Shown: positions 23,330 to 34,811, numbered from the stretch's first letter. The stretch: 64,000 nt of DNA from Cycas panzhihuaensis (GCA_023213395.1 CM041465.1:184209741-184273740); one strand, 5' to 3'. The notes: generated by a model from the sequence alone, not told the origin. Numbers and translations: made by a program.

Positions 23330-24750
23330 CCCTCCCATAATGATAAGTTCATTTTCTTTTACAAACATCAATGTTCTCAATCTTTCAAACTTTTCACGAC
23401 TCAAGGCTTTGGTAAGTAGGTGCGCAATTTGGTCACTCGAACTACAATAGACCAATTTGACCACTCCTTTCTCCACTTGTTCTCGAATGAAGTGATGATG
23501 AATTTCCACGTGTTTACTTCTTGCGTGGAAAAGCTGGATTCTTCGACGGTGGATTGCACCTTGATTGTCGCATAAAGTAATTGATGGGTTCATTTTGATT
23601 TAGTCCAAAATGGCTAAGAAGTCCTCTAAGCCAAATAGCTTCATGAAGTTGCGATTCTTCGCAGCTTTGTATTCAGCTTCAGTGGATGACAAGGAAACTG
23701 TTGCTTGTAACTTGCTGCTCCATGAGATCATTCCAGAATTGAGTTTGAATGAGTATCCTGATGTAGATCTTCTTGTGTCAGCATCTCCTGCCCAGTCTGA
23801 GTCGGTGAAGCCACGTAATACAAATTCAGAAGATTTCTGAAATTGGATACCAAACCGAATTGTTCCTTGAACGTATCTCAGAATGCGTTTTGCTGCTTTC
23901 CAATGTGATATCGAGGGAGCATTCATGTATCTTGATACAATACCAACAGCATAACTCAAATCAGGTCTAGTGTTAGTCAAATATATAAGACTACCCACTA
24001 GTTGCCTGTATAGAGTGTCATCAACTATTTTTGTATCGCTTTCTTTTACCAATTTGAGACCCACTTCCATTGGAGTCGAATTGGTTTCTGACTTTCCATA
24101 TGAAAGCGTTTCAACAAACTATAAGCATACTTTGACTGTGATACAAATATATGATCTTTGTTTTGCCAGATTTCCATTCCTAAGTAGAAATGCAATAAAC
24201 CAAGATCAGTCATATCAAAAGCTTTTGATAATTGCTTTTTGAGTATGTTGATCTTTTCAACACTAGATCCAGTCAAAATCAAGTCATCCACATACAATGC
24301 TACAATTAGGATATCATGATCCTGATCCAACACATATAAGCTATGATCAGATTCACATCTAGTGAATCCATGTGAAACGAAGTATTCATCAATACGTGAA
24401 TACCATGCTCTTGGTGCCTGTTTTAGCCCATAAAGAGCTTTCTTCAATTTGCAGACAAGTTGATTATTTTCACCTTTTTCAAATCCTTCTGGCTGCTTCA
24501 TGTATACTTCTTCATATAAAATGCCATTTAAGAAGGCATTTTTTACGTCCATCTGATGAAGTTCCCAACCGAACTGAGCTGCAAGAGAAATCAGCATCCT
24601 TATAGTAGTCATTTTTGCTACAGGTGCAAATGTTTCTTCATAATCAACTCCTTGTGTTTGAGAGTATCCTTTTGCAACAAGTCGAGCCTTGTATCTTTCT
24701 ATGGCACCATTAGATTGATACTTGACTCAATATACCCATCTGCAACCAAT
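23324..24750 (-). pseudogene. C2 reverse transcriptase and RNase H (broken)
   Basis: Reading leftward, RT starts near 24840 (MKEEYDSIMKNDTWDLV) and is stopped by TGA at about 24726, just after GCRWVY. It resumes with MDVKNAFLNGILYEEVY, ALYGLKQAPRAWYSRIDEY and the intact catalytic motif LYVDDLILTG near 24285. A frameshift near 24060 leads into 24070-23600 with RQLVGSLIYLTNTRPDLSYA and the RNase H motif GFTDSDWAGDADTRRSTSGY, then a second shift near 23600 and the end LCDNQGAI to LLTKALSREKFE. All catalytic residues that I can identify in RT are kept, so the lesions are few, but the product is not translatable as one protein. Confidence 0.92.
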
Positions 24751-25892
24751 TACCTTTTTACCTGGAGGTAATTTGACAAGATCCCAAGTGTCATTCTTCA
24801 TAATAGAGTCATATTCTTCTTTCATGGCATTTTGCCAATGTGCTGCATCCTTGGCTTCATGAAAGTTTTGTGGCTCTTCAACACTTAAGAGATTTGCCAT
24901 TAAGGCAAGATTCGTCTTACTTCTTGTTTGAATTCCAGAATCTAGATTTACTTTTCCAGATTCTTGAATGGTTTGTAAATACCACTTGGGCAATTTTTTT
25001 GAAGAACTAGGAAAAGATGAGGAATCAGGAGTAGAAGAGGTGGAGACTACATCTTCACTACTACATTTTTCTTTCCCTTTGTGTTTTTGTTCTTCTTCTA
25101 TAGGTACAACTATTTGATCATCTTCTCTTGTTTCTTGAAACAATACATCTCTACTTATGACAATCTTCTTGTCAGTGAGATTCCAAAGCCTATAAGCTTT
25201 TGATGTCATGTTGTAACCTACTAGAATACATTTTGAACTTTTATCATCAAGTTTATGCCTTTTTTCTTTAGGCACATGAGCATAAGCAATACATCCAAAT
25301 ATTCTAAGATGTGCAACAGAAGGTTTCACATTAGTCCAAGCTTCTTCTGGAGTTATGTTTCTAACTGCCTTTGTTGGACTAATGTTTAACAAATATACAG
25401 CAATGTTAACTGCTTCTCCCCAAAGTCCTTTTGGAACATTGTTTGCCTTCATCATACATCGAGCCATTTCAAGAATGGTTCGATTCTTTCGCTCTGCAAC
25501 ACCATTCTGTTGTGGAGTATATGCCGCTTATGGTCGATGTTGTATCCCATGATCTTTGCAAAAGTTGATGAATTCAATGGACAAGTATTCACCTCCGCTG
25601 TCACTTCTCAAGATTTTTATCCTTTTATTGGATTTGTTTTCTACTTAAAAGCATCAGATTTATTCTTGATGAGGTAAACCCAACACCTTCTTGTAAGGTC
25701 ATCAATAAAGGTGATGAAGTATTGTGCTCCACCATATGAATGTGGCAAGATTGGTCCACATAAGTCAGAATGTACCAATTCTAACTTCTCTTTTGCTCTC
25801 CATCTTGATTTCTGGAATGGTTCTTTATCTTTGCTTCCCAAGCGCACAAGCTTCACATACCTTGTCAGTTTTCTTAATTGAGGGTAAATCAC
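24727..25892 (-). pseudogene. C2 integrase (broken)
   Basis: Integrase core begins after a frameshift near 25850 with LELVHSDLCGPI and FITFIDDLTRRCWVYL (the first catalytic Asp region). A short deletion and stop lie near 25640. Next come the second catalytic Asp in LRSDSGGEY near 25605, a TAA at about 25528, and then the conserved QQNGVAERKNRT with the catalytic Glu. The C-terminal part is open from 25467 to 24727 (GLWGEAVNIAVYLLN, IFGCIAYAHVPKEKRHKLD, CILVGYN). This enzyme would insert the element's cDNA. At least three lesions disable it. Confidence 0.9.
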
Positions 25893-27207
25893 TTACCATA
25901 TTCAACCTATGCATGAGCTGAAGACTGGTATAGTTCAAATGATCAAATCGGTCATGCCATAAAGTGTTATCTGAATCTTTAGCTATGAGACTAAGCTCAA
26001 AGGTGCCAGAGAATTTATAAACTCCATTCTCATGCACACCTTGAGCTATTACAATATTATCCTTTTTCATCAAACACTTTGACTTATCAAACTCAACCCT
26101 AATGTCTTGTTGAGCTATGCAACTGACAGATAAAAGGTTGTGCTTGAAGGAAGGTACAAATAGCACGTTTGAAACCTTAAAGGTTCCATAGTTTGGTTGT
26201 TGAATACAAATGGTGCCACAACCAACTACCTGATGTTGACTGTTGTCTCCAAGTACAATGGGAGGAATATTGCCTTCCTTCAAGTCTTCAAACCAATCTT
26301 TTTGAAATGAAATATGCTTTGAAGCTCCAGAGTCCACATACCATTCACATGTATTATGACTTGTAGTATTGAATACAAAGACTTTGTCATTTTCTTTTGT
26401 TGACAAGGCATTTGTAGTTTTCTTCATGTCAGCCTTCTTCTTCCAACACTGCATTTCAAGATGTCCCTTTTTGTTGCAATATTTGCAAGGTACATCTTTT
26501 TTTGGTCTTTGAGTGTTGGAGTTGCTTGCTTGAGCTGGATGTTTTGTAACATAATTTGTGGGCTTTTTCTTAAATTTTGAAGCAAGTACCATTGAGCTAC
26601 TTCCTCCTTCATAAAAGCCCGTCCGTTGTTCCTCCTGCAATAGTAGACCACTCAATTCCTCAAATGTTAGAGGTTGAGGTCTACTTGTGAGACAAATACT
26701 TGTCACAAAAATATGAAAACCTGCATGCAAGCTATTCAAAGTAATACTGACAAATTCTCTATCTTGAATGTCTTCACCCACTGCAATAAGTTGTTCTTTG
26801 ATTTCTTTCAACTTTTGCAAGTGTGAAGTGATAGAGTCATTAATTATCATTTTACATGAATAGAGAAGATTTCTTAAATACAAGACTCTTGTTTCGTTTT
26901 TTGTTTCAAACATGTCCTTGAGAGTCTTCCAAGCCTCCGATGCAAGCGTTTTTCCTTGTAGGTGAGTGATTAGCTCATCCGCTACTGATAAATTAATGAT
27001 TGCCAATGCCTTTTGGTTTCTGTCGAGCCAAGCTGCCTCCTCGATCTCATCTCCTTTATCAGGTTTCTTATCCTTTTCTTCTACAACCTCATAGAGCCTT
27101 TGTAAGGCTAAAATATTGGAAATTTTAAATTTCCAAATTACATAATTTTTGCCATCGAGTTTTTGAGACTCTGGCAAAATATAACCTCCAATATTAATTG
27201 AAGTCAT
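25825..27207 (-). pseudogene. C2 gag, protease and GAG-pre-integrase, 460-codon open frame
   Basis: The longest open frame in the window. Residues 1-215 form the Copia gag domain (KLDGKNYVIWKFKISNIL near the N-terminus, VLYLRNLLYSCKM, SGLLLQEEQR). A zinc knuckle CKYCNKKGHLEMQC lies near residue 248. The protease active site is WYVDSGASKHI near residue 293. The GAG-pre-integrase domain holds LWHDRFDHLNYTSL and ends in CEACALGKQ. The ATG at 27207 is chosen because it starts the gag domain and nothing homologous precedes it. This part is intact and could make capsid protein, but the frame is lost at about 25850 within integrase, so the polyprotein is truncated. It is marked as a pseudogene for that reason. 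Confidence 0.93.
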
Positions 27208-27570
27208 TATGCCTTTAAAATTACTACCGCAAGTATGAGATTAACTCAGTGACCGCCAGGTAGTTGCTCCTTTGTAGAAGATAAAAAAGTCACATTAAAG
27301 TGAAAGAGACTTTAAAGGATTAGTCTCCACTTTAATACATTCACTTTCAAAAGAAAGTCTTAAAACATATATGAATTCTTTGTCCCTCTGTTAAAAAAAT
27401 GTTTAAAAAAACAATTCAGTTTTGAGGATTATAGAGTCTTTGTAACAAGGGTTACAAACAACAAAAAAGAATATTCTAAAAGAATATTCTATTGGTTATA
27501 ACATAAAGTTATAACCTTACAAAGAATATTAAAAAAAAATATGTGATTAACGGATTTAACATCCGTTTGT

Positions 27571-27900
27571 CTTTGCGGCCGGCGGCGGCGGCTCCCGAGG
27601 CAGAGGGGGCGGCGGCTCCGAGGACGCGGCGGCGGCTCCCGAGGTGCGGCCCCAGACTCCGTGTGGCGGCGGGTGATGGCGGCGGTAGGGGGCATGACGG
27701 CTCCACCGAGATCGAGCCGCGGAAACTTCCGGAGGATCAGACGCTACTGGCTCCCACACGCGGCGACTAGGCAGGGGCGATTTAACGACGGGCAGCAGAA
27801 GCTTCCAGCGTTGGACGGCGGCGGGTTATCGACAGGCTACGCAGACTCGACGGCACCCCGTAGCGAGTTCAGAGTCGAAGTATTGAGGCGGCCCAAATCG
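27571..27900 (-). other. GC-rich segment in C2 leader
   Basis: Between the C2 primer-binding site and gag lies about 330 bp that is strongly GC-rich and CpG-rich in an otherwise AT-rich window. The first part has a repeat of about 22 bp built on GGCGGCGGCTCC. Short open frames on both strands are low-complexity and look accidental. The origin is unknown: an element leader or captured host sequence. Confidence 0.85.
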
Positions 27901-28161
27901 GGAAGCAGAACAGAGAAAATACTTGCATGAAAAGCCCAAACAGGGTTTCTTATGTGCAAAGCAGTGATGGCTACTTGATATTGATGGCTGGAGCAAGGAG
28001 AGACTGAGAGTATTGCTTCCACTGTTTTTATGTCTTTCTCATATTTCAACCAGTGGACAGCATCTCATAAACATAGGATAGAACCTGGGACCAGTGTTTT
28101 TTTCACCATAGAACCTTGTTCTAATTATGGCAGAAATCAGAGACACACTTGGCTGAACACA

Positions 28162-28174
28162 AGCTCTGATACCA
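28162..28174 (-). promoter_or_regulatory. C2 primer-binding site
   Basis: On the minus strand TGGTATCAGAGCT directly follows the 5' LTR (28548-28175). It is complementary to the 3' end of initiator methionine tRNA, as in most plant Copia elements. Confidence 0.93.
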
Positions 28175-28548
28175 TGTTAGAATGAGAGGATATAAGTTAA
28201 TCTCACAACATAAAATCACATGCAATAAGCAAGAGATGATAATACGTCAACAAGACTAAACTCTCCAATATTCTCATTAAAAAAAATCTCAATGATACAA
28301 GTACATATTTATAAGTTTGTATCATAACTAAACATAGGAGTTGGTTCAACGAACTCCCAACTTCCCTTTATTTTTGGTGTGCTCAAACTACCTCATTAAT
28401 AGTTGAGCATCTTTGACTTCTAGAAGTTTGACTAGGAATCTCCTCTCACTAGAATATTCTAGTATAGAATATTCCATGTGAGAACTTATTCTAATGAACC
28501 TAAATGAACTTAAATGAAATGAGAATGGAATGTGCATTATTTCTAACA
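28175..28548 (-). repeat. C2 5' LTR (right copy) with promoter
   Basis: Partner of 22956-23329. As the 5' LTR on the minus strand it carries the element promoter: TATA-like CTTATAAATATG at 28315-28304, and upstream of it GAAnnTTC dyads at 28452-28459 and 28467-28474 plus TTCTAGAAGTTTG at 28418-28430. Confidence 0.95.
28418..28474 (-). promoter_or_regulatory. Cluster of heat-shock-type elements in C2 U3
   Basis: TTCtaGAAgtTTg (28418-28430; the third unit is one base off) and two GAATATTC palindromes (28452-28459, 28467-28474). They lie roughly 105-160 bp upstream of the TATA-like box in the direction of transcription. The arrangement fits binding by heat-shock factors, which recognise alternating GAA and TTC units. 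Activity is inferred. Confidence 0.55.
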
Positions 28549-29110
28549 GTCAATACTTGTTAAAAGGCAAGTTTGTGGTCAAAACCAATCATGATAGTCT
28601 CAAATACCTTTTAAACCAAAAACCATTATTGGATGAACAACATAAATGGGTAAGTAAACTTCAAACATTTGATTTCAACATTATTTACAAAAAGGAAAAA
28701 GAACATGTCATTGCAGGTGTGCTATCTCGAATTCTCGAGGACAATGGCAAGTAGGGGGATATATCCATGAAAGCCATTTTTGTAGTTACGCCAACTTGGA
28801 TGGGAGAATTAATTCAAGAACACCAAGATGACGCGATGTGCTAGGTAGCACTACAAGAGATCCACACCAAGGGAACAACAAAATATCAACTAAGAGGAAA
28901 TTTGATTCTACGAAAATGGAAGATCCTAGTACTCGCTATATTAGTAATCAAAACTAAGATACTCAACTAAGCTCATTCGTCCCTAATGGCTGGACATGCG
29001 GGGATTGTTAAAATCTATTGCCAAATTTCACGTTTTTTTGGAAAAGCATGAAAGCAAATGTCCACAAGCTTGTCTCGGAATGCGGTATATGTCAAAGAAA
29101 CAAAAGAGAA
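28549..29110 (+). pseudogene. G1 RNase H end and integrase zinc domain
   Basis: Host sequence between C2 and N2. It begins with the duplicated GTCAA and reads YLLKGKFVVKTNHDSLKYLL and HVIAGVLSRI, the end of RNase H. A linker with stops follows, then the integrase zinc domain with H, H (MAGHAGIVK) and CGICQRNKRE just before N2 at 29111. The HHCC residues are visible although the frame is interrupted. Confidence 0.88.
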
Positions 29111-29460
29111 TGTTGAAATATTCAATGGAGAGCATTAAATATCAAGAACAATGGAACAAGTATCATGAACATAATGAAGATAGCATTGACTTAAAATCAT
29201 AATGTCTACATCACAGTGACACCACAACAATAACATCACAATAAACTCCATCTTGACTCAATGTATACTACTCTACCTCATTCACTTATTTATACATATA
29301 AGTGAGAATATGTAGAATGAGGTGAGTTACATCTGGGACTTTTAACCTCTAACGCAACTAATGACATAACACCTATTTATTGACCAATAACCTATAAACC
29401 ACTTACTTGCACAAATGTGCATTATATTAATATTATAATATCAACCTTTAAAGTCTAACA
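29111..29460 (-). repeat. N2 3' LTR (left copy)
   Basis: 350 bp, ending CTAACA next to the purine tract complement CCTCCCCTTA. Confidence 0.92.
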
Positions 29461-29789
29461 CCTCCCCTTAATGCACATTTGGGATTTCTTGAATTTGCAA
29501 CGTCTTGTTCTTGGAATTGTCTTGAAAATAATGTCTTCAATTTGATCTTCAACTTCATTCCTGCAATGATGTCCTTGTAATAGTCTTTGAGAGTAATGGT
29601 CCTTGAACTTGACTTTCTTCATCTTCATGTGTAACACTGAGTTTTTCATCATACAAAAGGTATAGTAGATCATGGTTGTTCCAGTTTGAGCTTGGTATAG
29701 ATTTGGTAAGTAATCCTATAGGTAATCATCAAAAACATCTTGAAATTTGAAGTGTATGTCAAGCATGTCTTCAACCACTATTTCAATCA

Positions 29790-30700
29790 TCACTTATATT
29801 TGCCTTCATTTTCTTCAACTTGTGAATAACCACCATCTATTGAACCAACATCAAAATTTGAAGGTAAGACATCAAAAGAGGAACTTACAACACTTGAAAC
29901 ACTTGAAAAATGAGCATTAACATCTTGTATGAGTTTTCTCTTTCGATTAGCATGTCCAACAATAATTCTTTCAACTTTTGGAGCAGAGTCTACATTAGAT
30001 TGTGAATAATTCAAATTAGAACCAATAGTCAAATTAGGAATTGAGTTTGTATCAACAAATTTATTTTCAACAAGGCAATTTGATTTGGATTCTTGCTCCC
30101 CTGAAATAATAGGGTCATCTAAAGAAACTTCTATTGCTTGATCATAATCATCAGTAGCATGCCCAACAATTTCAACAAGAGTAGTCTCTTTACATTCATC
30201 AATATCTTTTATTTCCTCATCAATATCTTAACATATTTTTCCCTTGTATCAATAGTACTATCTTCATCCTTTTTACCTGTATTATAAGCATCAATGATTT
30301 GGTTTGCCTTTTCAAGAATCTCTTTGACCTCTTGAGGGCTCTTTTCATGCACATCCTTTAAAAGATTCCGGGCTTCTTTGGCATTACCAACATTATGAAT
30401 TGCATGAATGAGAAAATGTGGTAAGAAGAAGGAAGATTATCTTTAGCAAATGCAACAAGCATAATATTAATTGTCATTTTGTTCTTCTTCCTAAAATTTT
30501 TCCCTCTATATCAATTAAGACAATACCATTAATGATGATTTTCCATAACCTTTTGTACGCAAATATACTTTCCATTTTAATTGCCCAATATCAAAAATTT
30601 GTTCCTGTGTACTTAGGTAAGGGAAAAGGCAAGTCTATTAATTAATACTTGTTCCTTTTAGGCAAAAAAACGATGATGTCATCTAACTCCATGATGTAAT
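29790..30700 (-). pseudogene. N2 gag-like remnant
   Basis: Translating the minus strand gives a Copia gag start (LPKYTGTNF then YWAIKMESIF) near 30620-30575, then HAIHNVGNAKEARNLLKDV and KSPQEVKEILEKANQIIDAY at about 30405-30290. An acidic tail runs to 29790 (DVNAHFSSVSSVVSSSFDV). It aligns with the N3 protein over the middle block (HASNAREAWDFLRKVFEQ). No zinc knuckle is seen. Stops and frameshifts occur in the first third. Such a protein could assemble into particles with another element's enzymes; that is inference from known TR-GAG elements. Confidence 0.7.
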
Positions 30701-32120
30701 AGTGAGTTGATCAGAAATACATCACGTAGAATTCATGCATGCACTTTAAACAAAAATAACTCCATCAAATCAACAACAAATACCTTCATATTATATATCA
30801 AAATGACTGTCTTTGAAATACGGTTCCAACGGTTTAGATAGTTTGCAAAATAGATGCTTGGATACAAAGATATGAAGAAAAACTTGCAAACACCCTTTTA
30901 TAAAGAACAAATTGATATCGTTAGAAGATTAGCCCCTTTAGAAGATTAGCAACAGGTCACATTAGGGCTCTATATGACCAAGGGCTTAACTGCTAGAGGG
31001 CTGGCAGATTTCAAATCACAATCCAATATTACTAAACTCAAATTTGATATTGCAAAAAAGATTAAATTCGCCTTACCCTTTCTTCACGTCTGTGGAATTC
31101 AAATTGTGTTCCAATTATATTAAATTTATCTCATCACTTAGAAAAAATAATAACCCTATCATCAAAATCAAATCTTTGCGTAGTCAAATTCTCTGCATGG
31201 TCGACGATGAACTGCAATGCCAAAAAAATCAATTGCAGGGATGAATTTAGATGATCAAATTAATAAATATTCACCTGGTGTAGCTTATATGATATATTTT
31301 AACTCCACATTGAATTTCAATGGTAGATTGACGTCGAAGGATAAATAGGATTGAGACAATCTTCACTTCACAGCGCACGTTTGCGCATAATAGGTCACAT
31401 TAGAATAGAGAGATCTCAGGCAAATCTCCATGAGAGGGCGCAAGGCACATGTAGGTATGATAGGAGCAACAACAACACAATCATTCATTGGCTCAGGACT
31501 CCTCAGGCGACAACGAAGGGTTGGAATGGTGGACTTCTCAAACCCTTAACGATGTGCTTGCATGTTGTCACGTTTGGCTTGTAGGTCATTATGTTTATAT
31601 ATTTGTTACACAGAGGTAGGCGGGCTAGCCGCCAACATTAAATGATATTGTATATTCGCTTCCACAGCTCAGTGCGGAGGTCATAGCATCTATTTGGGTA
31701 AATGACTTTAGGAAGTAGATTAAATGAACAAGATTTCTAAGCATAGTTTATCGCTCTGCATTGGCATTGGGCTTCTAGTTACCAACAATTGCTAATGCCA
31801 GAGCTAGAGTTATGAAGGCAGGCGTAATTTAGTGTCTAGTATCGAACAACACTCAGGTTGTCATGCGAGCAAGCATTCTTCTCATCTCTTTCTTCAATCT
31901 TTCAAAGCATCGGGTTACCTTGCATTCAATGTGATCTGAATTTGGCTCTTCAAAGATCTAGCACAAAACAAAGGTGCACTTCATGACCACAATAGGACTG
32001 GGAGGTCAAGCAACAACCCTCAAAGGTGAACAAGGCTTCATACAATACATACACCAATAAACCACAATGGTCAAAGATTTTTGGAATTTCACTCGAGGGC
32101 AAGGTCTACGGACAATCATC

Positions 32121-32352
32121 CCTCTCCTCTTCCTATAATGAGAGAGAATTCACTCAGACACTAGCGGATTCCAATTCTATCCTACAAAGGCATATCGAGC
32201 CAAGCAAGCTGTCTCCACTTCGTTTAGTATTGTTGACTCTCCTCTTCCTAAAATGAGAGAGAATTCACTCAGACACTAGCGGGTTCCAATTCTATTCTAC
32301 AAAGGCATATCGAGCCAAGCAAGCCATCTCTACTTTGCTTAGTATCGTTGAC
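32121..32352. repeat. 115-bp tandem duplication inside N2
   Basis: Two copies, about 32121-32235 and 32236-32352, each starting CTCTCCTCTTCCTA and containing CAAAGGCATATCGAGCCAAG. The surrounding 2.6 kb between gag and primer-binding site shows no coding. Confidence 0.88.
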
Positions 32353-33326
32353 GCTCTTTGGTCCCGTTATCTTTTCAGTTTATCTAGGTTTTTCTTTGGT
32401 GATGCACAGGTGGCTAGACGCCTCTTTTCACAGTAGTCGGGGTTAGGTGTCTCTATGAACAATTCTTCTCTTCTGTTCAGGGTGTGATCCTTCCATGGCT
32501 AGGGTTTCATCCCACAGCTTTGACATCTGCAAATATACTTGGAGTGGATAGTAGATCTTCCTTTCTTTCCTCCGGCTAAGTAGGTCTTTCATTTGTAGCT
32601 TCTGGACGTTTGTGCTAACATATTCTTGTCCATTCAGAAATCTTTACTTAGATGGCTTCCCTCCTTTTTTTTTTAGATTTTAATAGAAGTAGATCCTTTC
32701 CACCAGGATTTCTTAGTAGCTAGGGTTTCAATATGAGACTATCTCCTCATTGGCTGTCATTCCTTCATGCATGTAAATGCCCTTCCAGTGGATAGATTTT
32801 TCTTCCTCTATGGTAGGTCCTTCATGACTATTCTCTTCACAAGCTATGGACAACTCTAAACTTCATGGCAGAGTTTCTCCATGCAAGACAATTTCACATA
32901 ACTTGGTAATTGATTTCAACTTCACTAGGCAAATATTTTCAATACAAACCCAAGGAGGTACAAAACCTTCACTTTGACCATACAAACCATAATTCAATGG
33001 CCAAGCAACTCGGATTTATTTATATGTCACCATTAATTTCAACTTCATAAAATCAAATCAACCAACTCTTTCACAAGGTAAACCCGGGCACAAAGCTTCC
33101 TTCAAAAAATAAGGTAAATGAACAATATTACTTGGTAAAAATTCTGTCTTGCATCAATTGCAATCACAACTTGGCACAACTTGCAACAAGGAGGGCCTTG
33201 AAGTTTCACCCTCTACAAGCAAAGCTACAGACTAGCAAACGACTCTATGGAGCCACCTCCACACTCATCCATAACCTAGTGAACTTGCAAAACGTTGAGC
33301 TTGACAAGCAACCCACTCTGATACCA

Positions 33327-33677
33327 TGTTGAAATATTCAATGGAGATCATTCAATATCAAGAGCAATGGAATAAGTATCATGAACATAATTAAGATAAC
33401 ATTAACTCAAAATCATAATGTTTACATCACAATGACATGACAACAATAACATCACAATAAACTCCATCTTGACTCAATGTATTCTACTCTACCTCATTCA
33501 CTTATTTATACATCATAAGTGAGAATATGTAGGATGAGGTGAGTTACATGTGGAACTATTAACCTCTAACACAACTAATGACATAATACCTATTTATTGA
33601 CCAATAACTTATAAACCACTTACTTGCACAAATGTGCATTACATTAGTATTATAATATTGACCTCTAAAGTCTAATA
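33327..33677 (-). repeat. N2 5' LTR (right copy)
   Basis: Partner of 29111-29460. On the minus strand it is followed by the primer-binding site (TGGTATCAGAG, 33326-33316). Confidence 0.92.
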
Positions 33678-33682
33678 GCGAA

Positions 33683-34811
33683 AATGTAAAGAATCTCATA
33701 TTACTCCAACCATTACATATACGTGAGTGGTAATGGGACGAGATCTCAATGGATTTCATAATAGGGCTATTGAATTCAGAAGGTAAGGATACAATCTTTG
33801 TCGTTGTCGATCACCTAACAAAATATGTCCACTTCCGAGGAATCCAAGAAATTGCCAAAGCAGAACAATTTGTCAAACTCTTCATCAAGGAGATCTATTG
33901 TCTCCATGGATCCCCAAAGGTGATAGTTAGTGACTGTAATCAGAAATTCACAAGCAATTTACGGCAGACGTTATTTACATTGGCAAGAACAAAACTATCC
34001 ATGAGCATGATGTACCATTCCTAGACAAATGGTCAATCGAAAGCAATATATAAATGTTTAGAAGGTTACTTACAAAATTTCACATCGGACAAGCAATAAC
34101 AGTGGCACTAGTGGCTTCACTTGGCCGAGTGGTGGTACAACACCACATACCACACTAATGCTAAAATGTCTCCATTTTGAGCATTATATGACTTTGAACC
34201 TCCATCTTTTCTTACATGGGCAAAGCCTACACGAGCCTAATCTGTTCAGGAACACTAAGAACAAATGTAGAGAACAATACAAATACTAAAAGATAACCTA
34301 AATCTAGCCAGGAATTAGATGAAACAATAGGCAAACCTACATAGAATGGAGAGGTCCGTTTTGCCAGGAGATTGGGTCTTCTTGAGATTTCAACCTTATA
34401 AACAAGCTACAATGAAACAATCGGGTAAGTACAAGTTACAACCTTGACTCTTTGGCCCATATTAGATCATAGCCAAGGTGGGAGAAGTAGCATATTGACT
34501 AAACATACCACTAGGCAGTTGTATCCATAATGTCTTCCACGTTTTGTGCCTCAAACAAAAGCTAGGACAAATTATCATTGCTCAAATGGAGCTGCTAGTT
34601 CTTGACGAAGAAGGAATATAATTATAGAACTAGAAGGCATCCTGTAGATTTGGACAAAAAAGCTATCATCGAGAGAAAGACAAGAGTACTTGATGAAATG
34701 GAAGACATTGGATCACGAAAATGCGACTTGGGAATTCAAGGAATGGTACTAGCAATATCTGAACCTTTCCTTGGTTTGAGGGTAAAACATGCTTTCAAGG
34801 GGAGGTGTTAG
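33683..34811 (+). pseudogene. G1 integrase core and chromodomain-like end
   Basis: The integrase core resumes after N2: SMDFIIGLLNSEGKDTIFVVVDHLTKYVHF has the first Asp at about 33750, and the open part to 34024 includes VSDCNQKFTSN (second Asp). The catalytic Glu region is degraded. The C-terminal part has RMERSVLPGDWVFLRFQPY near 34340. Close to the end, KWKTLDHENATWEF at about 34696 resembles the core of a chromodomain, the histone-tail reader that directs chromovirus integration. A purine tract GGGGAGGTG follows at about 34799. The region carries many stops. Confidence 0.82.

Larger units (their letters stand above)
22956..28548 (-). mobile_element. Young Copia element C2, nested in G1
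   Basis: A 5,593-bp Copia element on the minus strand. LTRs of 374 bp (22956-23329 and 28175-28548) begin TGTTAG and end CTAACA, and by eye they differ at one position only. The duplication GTCAA flanks it (22951-22955 and 28549-28553), and the G1 frame resumes on both sides. Read on the minus strand: 5' LTR 28548-28175, primer-binding site 28174-28162 (TGGTATCAGAGCT), a leader of almost 1 kb with a GC-rich core, gag-pol 27207 to about 23324, purine tract, 3' LTR. The LTR match implies a recent insertion. Confidence 0.97.
29111..33677 (-). mobile_element. Gag-only LTR retrotransposon N2 (TR-GAG type), nested in G1
   Basis: A minus-strand element of 4,567 bp. LTRs 29111-29460 and 33327-33677 start TGTTGAAATA and end CTAACA or CTAATA, with about 8 percent difference. 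The flanking 5-mers are GAGAA and GCGAA, a duplication with one change, and the G1 integrase frame resumes afterwards. The primer-binding site (33315-33326) and purine tract (just right of 29460) are kept. The only coding trace is a gag-like gene; there is no protease, RT, RNase H or integrase. N3 has the same design and a related interior. Confidence 0.92.

Noticed and set aside
27489-27930. Several open frames in the GC-rich block of C2 on both strands
   Set aside because: Low-complexity Ala, Arg and Pro runs caused by GCC/GGC repeats; no domain and overlapping in all frames.
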